From contig NZ_SADV01000031.1 in assembly GCF_006864135.1 (NCBI RefSeq), positions 1 to 45,905 on the forward strand: a DNA stretch of 45,905 nt. The letters are read 5' to 3'. Under the pieces are notes generated by a model. The model was not told the origin of the DNA, made no database searches, and saw only the letters and a list, made by a program, of their open reading frames with translations. The translations under genes and the position numbers were made by a program. Shown here one piece after another: positions 8,256 through 15,544 of the stretch; within the stretch, counting starts at the first letter, position 1, and the number at the start of each line of letters is the position of its first letter. The DNA comes from Lysinibacillus sphaericus (GTDB taxonomy: Bacteria > Bacillota > Bacilli > Bacillales_A > Planococcaceae).

Positions 8256-8578
8256 ATTAAACTCGTCCTGCCTTTGTCATCCACAGTTGAGGAGGGTGCG
8301 GATGGAGCTGGTGTATCGTTTTTTATCCCAAGTGCATCCTCAAGCTTTTCTATTTCTTTTGAAATCGCTAGCTTTGTTGCAACTGCTGGATGCTGCTTTA
8401 AAAAACGTTGAGAACCATTTTCTATTTCGATTGTCGTTCCATCTTTATCAATATCTTTATCGCAACTTATATCGATTTTTAAAAATCGTATGTAGCGATG
8501 TACTTTAGATAATTTAATCGGATCGTCGGCGTGACGTGCTATTAAATCTTTTTCGATTTCTTTAATTCTTACGGCCAT
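8252..8578 (-). CDS. Terminase small subunit (P27 family)
   Basis: The 108-aa protein starts MAVRIKEIEKDLIARHADDPIKLSKVHRY and has the helical body of P27-family small terminase proteins, ending in an Ala/Pro/Ser-rich tail (TPAPSAPSSTVDD). It recognises the packaging site, here probably in the GC-rich segment immediately upstream (8590-8700). An AGGGAGGGGGAGTC sequence precedes the ATG at 8578. Confidence 0.85.
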   Translation of the reverse strand: MAVRIKEIEKDLIARHADDPIKLSKVHRYIRFLKIDISCDKDIDKDGTTIEIENGSQRFLKQHPAVATKLAISKEIEKLEDALGIKNDTPAPSAPSSTVDDKGRTSLI

Positions 8579-8589
8579 GACTCCCCCTC

Positions 8590-8700
8590 CCTCCTAAGAG
8601 TGTTTTTTAACGTTTTATTTTTAGAGAATCGACCCCACGCCGGTCCCAGGGCAAAAATTATTCCCAAAAAGTTTTAGACGGGGGGTATATACTTTTATTT
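8590..8700. other. Probable cos packaging region
   Basis: This gap between the HNH nuclease and terminase genes holds a GC-rich island (about 8630-8652, CGACCCCACGCCGGTCCC) in AT-rich surroundings, plus a GACGGGGGGT run. In phages that pair an HNH nuclease with P27-type terminase, the cohesive end site lies in this place. The GACC...GGTC arms give imperfect symmetry. No nick position can be read from sequence alone. Confidence 0.5.
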
Positions 8701-8702
8701 CT

Positions 8703-9005
8703 TTACCACTTCTCATCATGAATCCATTTGTTTTTCTTTCCATCGAAACGATTGTGTCTTTTGTTGTGGCAGGCTTTGCATAATGTACGGATATTATCTA
8801 ATTCAAGTGCTAACTCTGGATGATATTCAATCTCCTGGATATGATCGATTTCAAGAACAGCATCATGCTTTGTTGTAACCTTACCTTCTTTAGCACACCA
8901 AACACACTCATGGTTGTCTCGTTCGAGTGCTTCAAGTCGTAGCTTCTGCCAGTTGGATGATTTATAGAAGGCGATTTGTTCTTGCTTTGTTTTGTATTGC
9001 TGCAT
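8703..9005 (-). CDS. HNH endonuclease
   Basis: The 100-aa protein has the complete HNH signature: a CVWC zinc knuckle, then LEIDHIQEIEYHPEL (the DH pair), then LDNIRTLCKACHNKRH with the second CxxC and final His. Small phage HNH proteins next to terminase are needed for cos cleavage and head morphogenesis in HK97-like phages. It is placed directly beside the probable cos site and terminase small subunit, which supports that role. The ATG at 9005 follows the previous gene by 5 nt. Confidence 0.92.
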   Translation of the reverse strand: MQQYKTKQEQIAFYKSSNWQKLRLEALERDNHECVWCAKEGKVTTKHDAVLEIDHIQEIEYHPELALELDNIRTLCKACHNKRHNRFDGKKNKWIHDEKW

Positions 9006-9010
9006 GGTTG

Positions 9011-9286
9011 TTAGTCGCTGCCTTCTAATCGTGTTGGTAGTTCATCAATTTTAATATCTTGGCCATCATACAAGATTGAACACGCATTGCACACACGATG
9101 TTTAAATGTTTCACCCGCAAAGTAATCATCGTAATCGCTCTCACCACATCTTGGACATTCCCATCTGTTATCAATAGCATCCAACTCATCAGCCAATGCT
9201 TCAGCATGCTTTGCAATTGCTCGTAGCTTTAATTTAGATTTGCTATCAAATCCTAATTCAATTGTGATTCCTCCAACCTTTGCCAT
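9011..9286 (-). CDS. Small zinc-ribbon protein
   Basis: The 91-aa protein has two CxxC knuckles, CPRCGE and CNAC, about 25 residues apart, forming a probable zinc ribbon, after a helical N-terminal half (SKLKLRAIAKHAEALADEL). An overlapping 63-residue frame inside it lacks a ribosome site and is ignored. The function is unknown. It is read into the HNH/terminase block and may be a DNA- or protein-binding accessory factor. Confidence 0.7.
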   Translation of the reverse strand: MAKVGGITIELGFDSKSKLKLRAIAKHAEALADELDAIDNRWECPRCGESDYDDYFAGETFKHRVCNACSILYDGQDIKIDELPTRLEGSD

Positions 9287-9302
9287 TGTTTATCACTCCT
9301 TA

Positions 9303-9656
9303 TTATTGTTTGTACAACTCCAACACCTGTGCTTTAAGCTCATCCATTCTAATCTTCAGCTCTTGTTTCATGCCATTCAATACTACGTACTGCTTATCGA
9401 TTTCAGCTTTGTATTCTTCTTCTGTAAGTCCTGAGTAATCACGTTTGATGATTGATTGATGATACTGTCTGATTTCCTTTTGCATCTTTCGTGCTTGTTT
9501 ATCGGTAACGAAAGCAATGTATTTCTTTTGGCAATGCGGACATTTGAAATATGTTTCAACTACATAGCCTTTGAACTTATGTGCTGGATGCTCGTATTCT
9601 TGTAAGTTGATTGTTATTTTGTTTTGGCAATCATCACAGACAATTTCACTTTTCAT
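9303..9656 (-). CDS. Zinc-finger coiled-coil protein
   Basis: The 117-aa protein has N-terminal CDDCQNKITINL and CPHCQKKYIAFVTD knuckles, so a zinc ribbon with CxxC pairs, followed by a long charged helix from residue 55 to the end (QARKMQKEIRQYHQSI...QELKIRMDELKAQVLELYKQ). It resembles uncharacterised late-early phage proteins. The start ATG at 9656 directly follows the preceding gene's stop. Confidence 0.7.
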   Translation of the reverse strand: MKSEIVCDDCQNKITINLQEYEHPAHKFKGYVVETYFKCPHCQKKYIAFVTDKQARKMQKEIRQYHQSIIKRDYSGLTEEEYKAEIDKQYVVLNGMKQELKIRMDELKAQVLELYKQ

Positions 9657-9659
9657 TGT

Positions 9660-10109
9660 TCAAACCTCCCACACTTTATTAACCGATACAGTACGAATAA
9701 CATGAGATTCTTTATCACAATACTTCACCGTGAAATTATGCTGACCGTTTGAATTTTCATCTAATGTCTCATATTTATAATCAAGACTAACGATTCCCTC
9801 AATGTCTTTACCATTCAATTTAATCTTTGGTGGTTTGTTGGCTGAACTCATCTCGATAGAAATTTCATTTGCCATCAAGTTCATAAACAACGCCTTCAAT
9901 TCGTTATCTCTGCGTTCAAGCTTTGAAATGGTTTCACAATTAATTTGATACTCTTCTTGTAACAATTTAATTTCCAACTCATAACTACAGAAAGGATGAA
10001 ATGCACCTTCTTCAAGTTTTGCTCGGCACTCCTCAATTCGATCTTTTATTACTTCGTTTCGTGCTGTCAATTTCTCGACTGTGAAGTCTTCTGGTTTGAT
10101 ATAGAACAT
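9660..10109 (-). CDS. Hypothetical phage protein, 149 aa
   Basis: The protein begins MFYIKPEDFTVEKL. I choose ATG 10109 because TGGAGG lies 9 nt upstream. The first 90 residues are a helical, charged region (DRIEECRAKLEEG, ELEIKLLQEEYQINCETISKLERR), and the C-terminal 60 residues look beta-rich (IEGIVSLDYKYETLDENSNGQHNFTV is part of it). No family was recognised. It is the last gene before a 250-bp non-coding stretch. Confidence 0.65.
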   Translation of the reverse strand: MFYIKPEDFTVEKLTARNEVIKDRIEECRAKLEEGAFHPFCSYELEIKLLQEEYQINCETISKLERRDNELKALFMNLMANEISIEMSSANKPPKIKLNGKDIEGIVSLDYKYETLDENSNGQHNFTVKYCDKESHVIRTVSVNKVWEV

Positions 10110-10191
10110 ATAATTAGCCCTCCACAATTAATTATGATTTGCTCATTAGCTTTTATAGTCTGTTTAGCTTTCGACTTTATATCTTCAAGAC

Positions 10192-10312
10192 TGCATCAAA
10201 CTCGGCCCTATCGGTTACTAGTACTTGCCAGCGCTCCTCGGTATCTAATGTTCCTGAGATACTTGGTCACCCGTAAACTAGTCCTTCATTATTTAATTGG
10301 CTGTTTGATACA
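10192..10312. mobile_element. MITE-like 121-bp insertion with terminal inverted repeats
   Basis: The segment starts TGCATCAAAC and ends GTTTGATACA, 10-bp inverted repeats with one mismatch. It is flanked by ATCTTCAAGAC (10181-10191) and ATCTTCAAGGC (10313-10323), direct repeats of 9 exact bases (10 of 11), which looks like a target-site duplication. It is richer in GC than its surroundings and holds an internal perfect hairpin, GTATCT (10241-10246) with AGATAC (10257-10262). It has no convincing gene. An alternative is a structured RNA closed by the 15-bp imperfect stem. Confidence 0.55.
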
Positions 10313-10327
10313 ATCTTCAAGGCATAA

Positions 10328-10362
10328 TAAAAAGCCACACCTTGTTAGATGTGACTTTTTGA
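10328..10362 (-). terminator. Intrinsic terminator after the 77-aa gene
   Basis: On the minus strand AAAAAG-CACA and TGTG-CTTTTT pair, with one mismatch, around a 10-nt loop, followed by TTTTTATT. It closes the transcript carrying 10366-10599. Confidence 0.75.
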
Positions 10363-10365
10363 ATA

Positions 10366-10599
10366 TTAATCTTGTTTACCTTCACTAACATACTTTTTAA
10401 GTGAATTAATTACACCTTCCATACCTTCAATAATACCTTCGAGGTATAAGTTGCCATCATTGCCTTCACCGTTTGCTAATCTTTCCTCAAGTTGTTTAGA
10501 AAAATTATCTCTTTGCTTACTTGTAATAGTAATTATATCCTCGATATGTTCGTATTTAAGATCTAATAATTCCTTAACCTTTAACTTTAAATCATCCAT
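10366..10599 (-). CDS. Hypothetical helical protein, 77 aa
   Basis: The protein starts MDDLKLKVKELLDLKYEHIEDI and is almost entirely helical and acidic. The ATG at 10599 follows GGAGGTGAGATGA, a strong ribosome binding site. It is bracketed by a terminator on either side, so it is probably a separate small transcription unit between the late regulator/methyltransferase block and the packaging genes. No family recognised. Confidence 0.65.
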   Translation of the reverse strand: MDDLKLKVKELLDLKYEHIEDIITITSKQRDNFSKQLEERLANGEGNDGNLYLEGIIEGMEGVINSLKKYVSEGKQD

Positions 10600-10669
10600 T
10601 CATCTCACCTCCATTACACTAATAATAGAGTAAATGGAAGTCTGTGCCAATAATACAAATCTGATACAT

Positions 10670-10702
10670 AGAAAAGAGACTACCAATTTAGTAGCCTCTC
10701 AT
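10670..10702 (-). terminator. Intrinsic terminator downstream of the methyltransferase
   Basis: On the minus strand GAGA..CTAC and GTAG.TCTC form a stem with a short bulge around an AAATTG-type loop and end in TTTTC. The interval 10703-10869 also contains an inverted repeat, GAACTT...AAGTTC (about 10820-10845), with a T run on the plus-strand side. No gene was seen in 10600-10869. Confidence 0.65.
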
Positions 10703-10869
10703 GCTTGTTTGCGAAATACACGTACAAGCGAACGTGCTTATTATTGTAAGGTTATTTGTTAGCGCATTTCCGTACGCTTTTTATAAAACTTGATAATATC
10801 AATTTACTACACTTTTTTGCGAACTTCCCTGGTGTTAACAAGTTCACTTTTTTTCAAGGCGTTTTATTT

Positions 10870-11601
10870 CTAAATTAAAACGGTTTGTATTGAATTCAAC
10901 CTTCTTTTAGCTATATCCACGTATTCTTTCTCTTTTTCGATGCCAACAAAATTCCGATTTGTCATAGCAGCCGCAACTGCAGTAGTGCCACTCCCAATAC
11001 AGTTATCTAAAATTATATTACCTTCGTTGGAATATGTTTTTATAAGATACTCGAACAATTCAATTGGTTTTTGAGTAGGATGAAAGTGTTCATAATCTCT
11101 TGGGAAGTACAAGACATCCACTGGGTACCGATCAGTTTGTCCACCGCCATCAATACCTATCTCTGTTTTCCCATAATTACTTCCATCGTTAGAATGCTTT
11201 TTGTAACGATTTACTGGTTTATGTCCATACGTTTTTTGTGGATTATAAGTAGGCAGATTTTTATAAAAAACCAAAATGTTTTCATGTACCTTTAAAGGCA
11301 TCTTTTTAGCGTTTAGGAATCCGGTACCGTTACTTTTCATCCAAACCCACTCATACCGCAACATCTCTAAGTTACTTGCTCCTAAAACCTTATCGAATGG
11401 TGTTTGTGCTGTTAAAACAATTGCTCCGTTATCTTTTATGAGCCTCTTATATTCATTCCAAAGGTCATTCAGCGGTATAACTGAATCCCACTTATTTTGA
11501 GTGGTACCGTACGGTAAATCGCACAGTATCATATCGAAACTCTTATCAGGAAATGTAGGCATAATCTGCAGACAATCACCATGAAATATTTGATTAATCA
11601 A
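10870..11601 (-). CDS. DNA (N4/N6)-methyltransferase
   Basis: The 243-aa enzyme has catalytic motif DLPYGT (the (D/N/S)PP(Y/W) motif, here DLPY) and, near the C-terminus, the AdoMet-binding GSGTTAVAAAMTNRNFVGIE. This order (catalytic motif first, AdoMet motif last) is the beta class. I start it at TTG 11601 with AGGATGTGATAAG upstream; longer frames run back into the ArpU-like gene. It probably modifies adenine or N4-cytosine in phage DNA to evade host restriction. No partner restriction nuclease is nearby, so it is an orphan enzyme. An 11-base homopolymer lies just upstream. Confidence 0.9.
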   Translation of the reverse strand: MINQIFHGDCLQIMPTFPDKSFDMILCDLPYGTTQNKWDSVIPLNDLWNEYKRLIKDNGAIVLTAQTPFDKVLGASNLEMLRYEWVWMKSNGTGFLNAKKMPLKVHENILVFYKNLPTYNPQKTYGHKPVNRYKKHSNDGSNYGKTEIGIDGGGQTDRYPVDVLYFPRDYEHFHPTQKPIELFEYLIKTYSNEGNIILDNCIGSGTTAVAAAMTNRNFVGIEKEKEYVDIAKRRLNSIQTVLI

Positions 11602-11629
11602 CTTATCACATCCTACTGAATTTTTTTTT

Positions 11630-12046
11630 TTATACCCAACCAATTCTTTCTGCTGTTTTATCGATAAGGATGTTCCTTTTGCGAAGAACCTTATGGCGGG
11701 AAATATACAATTTATCCGAGATGTCCTCCCATTCGTAACAGCCATCCTTGTCCCAGTAGCGCATATCTACGATTGTCCGCATATCATCATCTAACTCACT
11801 GTATAGGTCCTCCACAGTCTTGATGATGCGTTTTAAATTTTGATAATAGGCATCGTTAGCAAGTACCATAGCTTTCTTGGCTGTAGTATCAGAAATCGTA
11901 TTACTACGACCACCAACCATTTCACCGCCTTGATTATGTGGATGCAACAACTCCCACTCACGGTATTGCAATTTCTTCTTATATTGTTCGTATTCAATCC
12001 AATATTTCTCGATGTTCTGTATTTCACTACGCGATAACGTAGGCAT
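11630..12046 (-). CDS. ArpU/RinA-like late transcription regulator
   Basis: The 138-aa protein has the ArpU-family build: an N-terminal IEKYWIEYEQYKKKLQYREWELL helix, a middle NDAYYQNLKRIIKTVEDLYSEL, and a C-terminal sigma region 4-like HTH (MRTIVDMRYWDKDGCYEWEDISDKLYISRHKVLRKRN). Members sit at the end of the early region and activate late transcription. Its place, between the early genes and the packaging block, agrees. ATG 12046 is preceded by AGGTAGGTGCTGCAC. Confidence 0.85.
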   Translation of the reverse strand: MPTLSRSEIQNIEKYWIEYEQYKKKLQYREWELLHPHNQGGEMVGGRSNTISDTTAKKAMVLANDAYYQNLKRIIKTVEDLYSELDDDMRTIVDMRYWDKDGCYEWEDISDKLYISRHKVLRKRNILIDKTAERIGWV

Positions 12047-12085
12047 GTGCAGCACCTACCTTGTTTGTTTATTTACTCATATTGT

Positions 12086-12226
12086 TCAATGTTCCAATTT
12101 TTCACTTAACCAATTAACCAGTTTGTCTATTTTGAAAGTTTTAACAAACGCCTCAAACAAATCCTTTCGTGCTTGTTCATACCTTCTTAGTTTTTCAAGG
12201 TATTGCTCATTTTCCTCTTGTTTCAT
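12086..12226 (-). CDS. Small charged protein, 46 aa
   Basis: This short gene starts at ATG 12226 behind AAGGAGGTAGTT, a near-ideal ribosome site. It reads MKQEENEQYLEKLRRYEQ and continues as one amphipathic helix to WLSEKLEH. The codon pattern is phage-like and the frame is closed by TGA at 12086. It fills the space between the neighbouring genes. No family was recognised. Confidence 0.7.
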   Translation of the reverse strand: MKQEENEQYLEKLRRYEQARKDLFEAFVKTFKIDKLVNWLSEKLEH

Positions 12227-12261
12227 AACTACCTCCTTATTACGACATATACTCATATTGT

Positions 12262-12468
12262 TCAGTACGATTTAAGAAACTTAATAAAGGTATTTGGAGA
12301 GTTACTTCCATTTTCAATACAGTCAATATATAGGTCTGCCACTGTATCATTTTCGTAGTACCCTTTGCTATCCAGCCAATCTCTAACAATCTTTTCGTTT
12401 TCTCTAGCAACTTGAAACGACACTCCTGCTACTTTAATCGCTTCTTGAATTTCTTTTGGCACTCTCAT
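12262..12468 (-). CDS. Hypothetical protein, 68 aa
   Basis: Start ATG 12468 is chosen because GGAAGGAGAA lies 7 nt upstream. The protein begins MRVPKEIQEAIKVAG, then a predicted helical FQVARENEKIVRDWLDSKGYYENDT, then ADLYIDCIENGSNSPN and a short helix at the end. Small proteins of this type occur among the early phage genes. Function unknown. Confidence 0.65.
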   Translation of the reverse strand: MRVPKEIQEAIKVAGVSFQVARENEKIVRDWLDSKGYYENDTVADLYIDCIENGSNSPNTFIKFLKSY

Positions 12469-12501
12469 AAGTAATTCTCCTTCCTGCATAATATCTTTCG
12501 A

Positions 12502-12747
12502 TTAATACATACTGCCGGTACTCATTGCACTTGAATTTGGTTTTAAGGATGTTTGAAACCTTGCTTCTGCTCTACCTTTAGCATTTAAAATAGATTCATA
12601 TCCTAAAATGATTTTTGTACCAACAACATAATCAATTTGTTTCTCATGAATATCATCATGTGTTGCTTTATTTAATATGTCTTGCAATTGTTGAGCGCTC
12701 ATACCTTCCGTTTCAATGACTTGGTAATGTCTGTATGATTCTTTCAT
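12502..12747 (-). CDS. Hypothetical protein, 81 aa
   Basis: The protein begins MKESYRHYQVIETEG and has a possible short helix (MSAQQLQDILNKATHDD), then a beta-rich EKQIDYVVGTKIILGYES region. It is separate from its neighbours by short spacers and its ATG has AGGAGGCAGTCGTT upstream. No family recognised. Confidence 0.6.
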   Translation of the reverse strand: MKESYRHYQVIETEGMSAQQLQDILNKATHDDIHEKQIDYVVGTKIILGYESILNAKGRAEARFQTSLKPNSSAMSTGSMY

Positions 12748-12777
12748 AACGACTGCCTCCTGAATAATTTTGTTCGA

Positions 12778-12975
12778 TTAAAGATTAGACATATCATCTT
12801 TTAACCACTCTTCATTTTTCCCATCATCGTAACCATAGTCTGTTACAGTGCCTTGTGTACCTTCTGAACACCACTTATCACATGTGCCATCTACTTTAAC
12901 TGTATTGTTAAATTCACCTGTTACAAAGCAACCAAAAGCATAATGACCGCAAGTCCAGCAAACTTTTTCACACAT
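12778..12975 (-). CDS. Cys-rich small protein, 65 aa
   Basis: ATG 12975 follows GGGGGTGCAATTT. The sequence MCEKVCWTCGHYAFGCFV...GTCDKWCSEG holds six cysteines: CEKVC, CWTCG, a Cys after FG, and CDKWC. The pattern suggests a metal-binding knuckle, probably zinc. Similar short CWTC...CDKW proteins are found in Firmicutes phages. Role unknown. Confidence 0.7.
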   Translation of the reverse strand: MCEKVCWTCGHYAFGCFVTGEFNNTVKVDGTCDKWCSEGTQGTVTDYGYDDGKNEEWLKDDMSNL

Positions 12976-13002
12976 AAATTGCACCCCCTGCACAAAATCT
13001 TT

Positions 13003-13530
13003 CTACTGCACCGTATCTACTCGCTTTTTACTATCCTCAACATTGAATGATTCTGGATAACGTTTTTTCAATTTATCGATGTTCATTTCGCAAATTTCTT
13101 CAAGTGTTGTTTCGTATTTTTCAGCCAATACAATCAAATTTTTAATTAACATTTTCAATGCTATTTTGACTTTAGATGAATTTAATTCATGACGATGAAA
13201 CACAAATTTCTTAACTTGTTCTGAAATCTCGCCTGATAGGATAATGATTTTATCGATTAATTTTTCTTTTGAGCCTTCCACAAAATAATTATCTAATGGC
13301 TCGTATTTCTCACCCAATAAGGTTAAAATCCCAAAAGCATAATGCGAAACGTCACCTAATTCCTTTAATGTTGCATCTCGCTCGTTAGCAGCACTCAATA
13401 CTTCCGCACATTCACCAATCAAGCCCATAGCGTAATTTGTTAAGCCGTTTTCATATTCAATATTGTTTTTCGGCTCACCTTTAAATGGCATAGTTCGCTT
13501 TGATAACTCTTGAAATTTATTTAGTTCCAT
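13003..13530 (-). CDS. MazG-like nucleotide pyrophosphohydrolase
   Basis: The 175-aa protein starts at ATG 13530, preceded by CTGGAGGAACTACAAA, inside the end of the YopX gene. It has the MazG-like all-alpha core: NYAMGLIGECAEVLSAAN, then ATLKELGDVSHYAFGILTLLGE. The EC.E and ELGDV acidic clusters bind magnesium. It probably hydrolyses non-canonical or excess dNTPs. The gene overlaps the YopX-like gene by 14 nt. Confidence 0.8.
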   Translation of the reverse strand: MELNKFQELSKRTMPFKGEPKNNIEYENGLTNYAMGLIGECAEVLSAANERDATLKELGDVSHYAFGILTLLGEKYEPLDNYFVEGSKEKLIDKIIILSGEISEQVKKFVFHRHELNSSKVKIALKMLIKNLIVLAEKYETTLEEICEMNIDKLKKRYPESFNVEDSKKRVDTVQ

Positions 13531-13975
13531 TTTGTAGTTCCTCCAGTAGTTCCGGATTTTCATAAATATTGCCGATGACTTCAAATTCATGTTCCCCTTC
13601 AACGTAATAAACTATAGGACCATCAGCTGTTGGTGTTTCGTCCCAGAAGTCTCTTGAAGGTTTTAAATCTTCTAAGTAAAAACAAGCGTAAGCATCGTTG
13701 AATGTGATTTTAGATTTTCTAGTATAAGAACATTCGTTTTTAGCTTCTAACTCTAAAGAAACAATATCCCCCTCATAAATCTCCTTGTCGTTCTTGTCCT
13801 TTAAGCCTGTGTATTGCATTTTAATAACCTTATCTTCTTTCATAATTACTCCTAGTTGTGCCGTTTGCCAACATCCATTTTTACCTATAAAAGCTTTGTT
13901 GTACCAACCGTTTTCATCCATAAAAACCGTTCTGTTACCTTCTTTACTCCATGCTCTAAACTTAATCTCTCGCAT
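13517..13975 (-). CDS. YopX family protein
   Basis: The 152-aa protein has the YopX family signature: MREIKFRAWSKEG at the N-terminus, MQYTGLKDKNDKEIYEGDIV in the middle and YEGEHEF/EVIGNIYENPELL at the end. YopX proteins are common in Gram-positive phages and have an unknown but probably regulatory function. It overlaps its neighbours on both sides (14 nt each), so it is part of a coupled cluster. Confidence 0.92.
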   Translation of the reverse strand: MREIKFRAWSKEGNRTVFMDENGWYNKAFIGKNGCWQTAQLGVIMKEDKVIKMQYTGLKDKNDKEIYEGDIVSLELEAKNECSYTRKSKITFNDAYACFYLEDLKPSRDFWDETPTADGPIVYYVEGEHEFEVIGNIYENPELLEELQNGTK

Positions 13976-14189
13976 TCTGCATTTCCTCCATTTTCTGTTT
14001 TAAAACTGTTAAATAAACAAGTTCATCCATTAACTCTTGTCTAGCATGCTCAATCCATTCGATTGCTGTGTAATCCATTGGATTGACCGTTGAACCATAC
14101 TTCGCTAAACCTTTTGCAGTCTGTAATTCTAGTAAATTTTGCATCTCTCGTAATATTGGATTTGCTAAGATTTGTTCTTCAATTGTCAT
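13962..14189 (-). CDS. Small MazG-fold-like phage protein
   Basis: The 75-aa protein contains KYGSTVNPMDYTAIEWIEHARQELMDELVYLTVLKQ. That is the short phage version of a MazG-like nucleotide pyrophosphatase domain, with the metal-ligand acidic residues in EW..HA..EL.DE. Together with the gene at 13003-13530 there are two such enzymes in a row. The ATG overlaps the stop of the upstream gene by 4 nt. Confidence 0.7.
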   Translation of the reverse strand: MTIEEQILANPILREMQNLLELQTAKGLAKYGSTVNPMDYTAIEWIEHARQELMDELVYLTVLKQKMEEMQNARD

Positions 14190-14566
14190 TTCGCTTTATA
14201 ACTCCTTCTTATTACACGCTCAGTTACAATGTTATTTGCTATTTTCCAGTTCTTAATTGTTCCTGGAGATACGCCACACATTTCAGCAATTTCCTTATCT
14301 GTTTTATCAGCGCTTTTAAATTTCAGATATTGTTGCTTTGTTAATTGAACTTTTGAATTTTTAACGGGTACAAAATCATCTAAATCAATGAATTTATTAG
14401 ACTTTCGTTTATTTACTAATCTGAGTAGTTTTTGACCATAAAAAGCAATTTCTATGCAGTTTGAACATGATTCGGACTCCATAGCTGATAAACAATCACA
14501 TTTAGGTAAAAGAGCATCGATTTTCTTGATTATCTCCCTACGCTTCTCAAGCATTTTTTCGTTCAT
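14186..14566 (-). CDS. HTH protein with Cys cluster
   Basis: The 126-aa protein has an N-terminal Cys-containing helix-loop (CDCLSAMESESCSNCIEIA), which may bind zinc, then a linker, and a C-terminal helix-turn-helix (KTDKEIAEMCGVSPGTIKNWKIAN) like those of small phage regulators. It probably binds DNA. It overlaps both the downstream small MazG-like gene (4 nt) and the upstream 78-aa gene (20 nt). Confidence 0.7.
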   Translation of the reverse strand: MNEKMLEKRREIIKKIDALLPKCDCLSAMESESCSNCIEIAFYGQKLLRLVNKRKSNKFIDLDDFVPVKNSKVQLTKQQYLKFKSADKTDKEIAEMCGVSPGTIKNWKIANNIVTERVIRRSYKAK

Positions 14567-14783
14567 TTATCTCCCACACTTTCTCGGTATGCCAGCCTTC
14601 CTCCATATACTGCTGCACCCATTCATATTTGTAAGGCATAATAACACTTGCTTCACATCCATCAACGATCATTGCCATTTCTATATAGCGTGTAATCGGA
14701 TTAGGTATAGCCATCCACAATCTATCCTGTGGTTTCTTACTTTTCACCGACTGAACAATAGGAATCCCATTGCGCATGTTCAT
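14547..14783 (-). CDS. Hypothetical protein, 78 aa
   Basis: The protein starts MNMRNGIPIVQSVKSKKP and continues RLWMAIPNPITRYIEMAMIVDG, then a Trp-rich segment (EWVQQYMEEGWHTEKVW). The tail overlaps the HTH gene by 20 nt. No family is recognised. The RLWMAI region carries one copy of the dispersed TGTGGANGRC motif at 14710-14719. Confidence 0.55.
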   Translation of the reverse strand: MNMRNGIPIVQSVKSKKPQDRLWMAIPNPITRYIEMAMIVDGCEASVIMPYKYEWVQQYMEEGWHTEKVWEINERKNA

Positions 14784-14788
14784 ATTGT

Positions 14789-15328
14789 TTAAAACACCCC
14801 ATTTTTCAATAAGTCCTTTGCTTGATAATAAAAGTGGTAATAAATAAAATTGCCGCTATATTTTTTATCCAAATATACAATTTCGAAATTGTAACGGTAT
14901 TTGAAACTATTAAGCATTCCTAGTAAAGATAATGGCTTGTACTGACTTCGATATTCACCGCGAATCATTTTTCCGTAACCATCTGCATCTTCACAAATTA
15001 ATGTAAATGGAATATCCTTCGCGCGAATCAATTCGTTTTCAAAAGCTGTTTTCGTATCTTTTTGTAAGTTGCCAGTAATCTCATCCATATGGGCTTTACG
15101 TTCAATGCGGCCTGATAACCAAATGTCACGTTTGATACCTAATTCTTCATTTGCTGGAATCATACATGCGTAATCGCCTGTCTTAATCGCACGCGTTACA
15201 AACGGCATTTCATATTTACGGAAATGTCGTAAGATATGGTCGTTCACTTGCTCGCGCGTATCGACGACAATTGTAAGTGTTTTTAAAATTTTGTTGATTT
15301 CTGCATCAGTGTATTTGTAGTGAATCAA
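14789..15328 (-). CDS. ERCC4-type nuclease
   Basis: The 179-aa protein has the ERCC4/XPF nuclease motif set: IVVDTREQ (V-D-x-R-E), a later AIKTGDYA and then GRIERKAHMDE, the E-R-K triad that binds Mg2+. The pattern, with a short phage form of the nuclease, is common near phage replication genes and is thought to process branched or flap DNA. The start is TTG 15328 (GGAGGGGTAGCAA upstream). Confidence 0.88.
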   Translation of the reverse strand: MIHYKYTDAEINKILKTLTIVVDTREQVNDHILRHFRKYEMPFVTRAIKTGDYACMIPANEELGIKRDIWLSGRIERKAHMDEITGNLQKDTKTAFENELIRAKDIPFTLICEDADGYGKMIRGEYRSQYKPLSLLGMLNSFKYRYNFEIVYLDKKYSGNFIYYHFYYQAKDLLKNGVF

Positions 15329-15331
15329 TTG

Positions 15332-15544
15332 CTACCCCTCCACAATTTCGAAAGCAGTCGCCTTTACGATTACCGACCCTTTAAAAAATCGCTGTGAACG
15401 TTTTGCTTTTGTTAATGTATCGTGCGCTTTTACACTAGCCTTCGTACTACTGCCACCACCCATAGGAAAGTTGATTACATTTCCATTTTCATCTACATTG
15501 GCGACTATATATAAATCGCTATTTGCTGATTTTGTATCTAGCAT
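15332..15544 (-). CDS. Hypothetical protein, 70 aa
   Basis: The protein begins MLDTKSANSDLYIVANVDENGNVINF, contains a GGGSST loop and ends KGSVIVKATAFEIVEG. It lies between the ERCC4-type nuclease and a 140-aa gene and overlaps neither. Its composition is beta-rich. No function recognised. A downstream TGTGGAGG sequence also provides the ribosome site of the nuclease gene. Confidence 0.55.
   Translation of the reverse strand: MLDTKSANSDLYIVANVDENGNVINFPMGGGSSTKASVKAHDTLTKAKRSQRFFKGSVIVKATAFEIVEG

Noticed and set aside
10178..10266. Peptide of about 31 residues (...ERWQVLVTDRAEFDAVLKI) on the minus strand inside the insertion
   Set aside because: It has no start or ribosome site, opens right after a stop and ends outside the element. 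Likely chance.
11620..11632. A homopolymer of ten or eleven T near the methyltransferase start as evidence of a frameshift fusion with the ArpU-like gene
   Set aside because: Both genes have own ribosome sites and complete domains; a run error would not change that.
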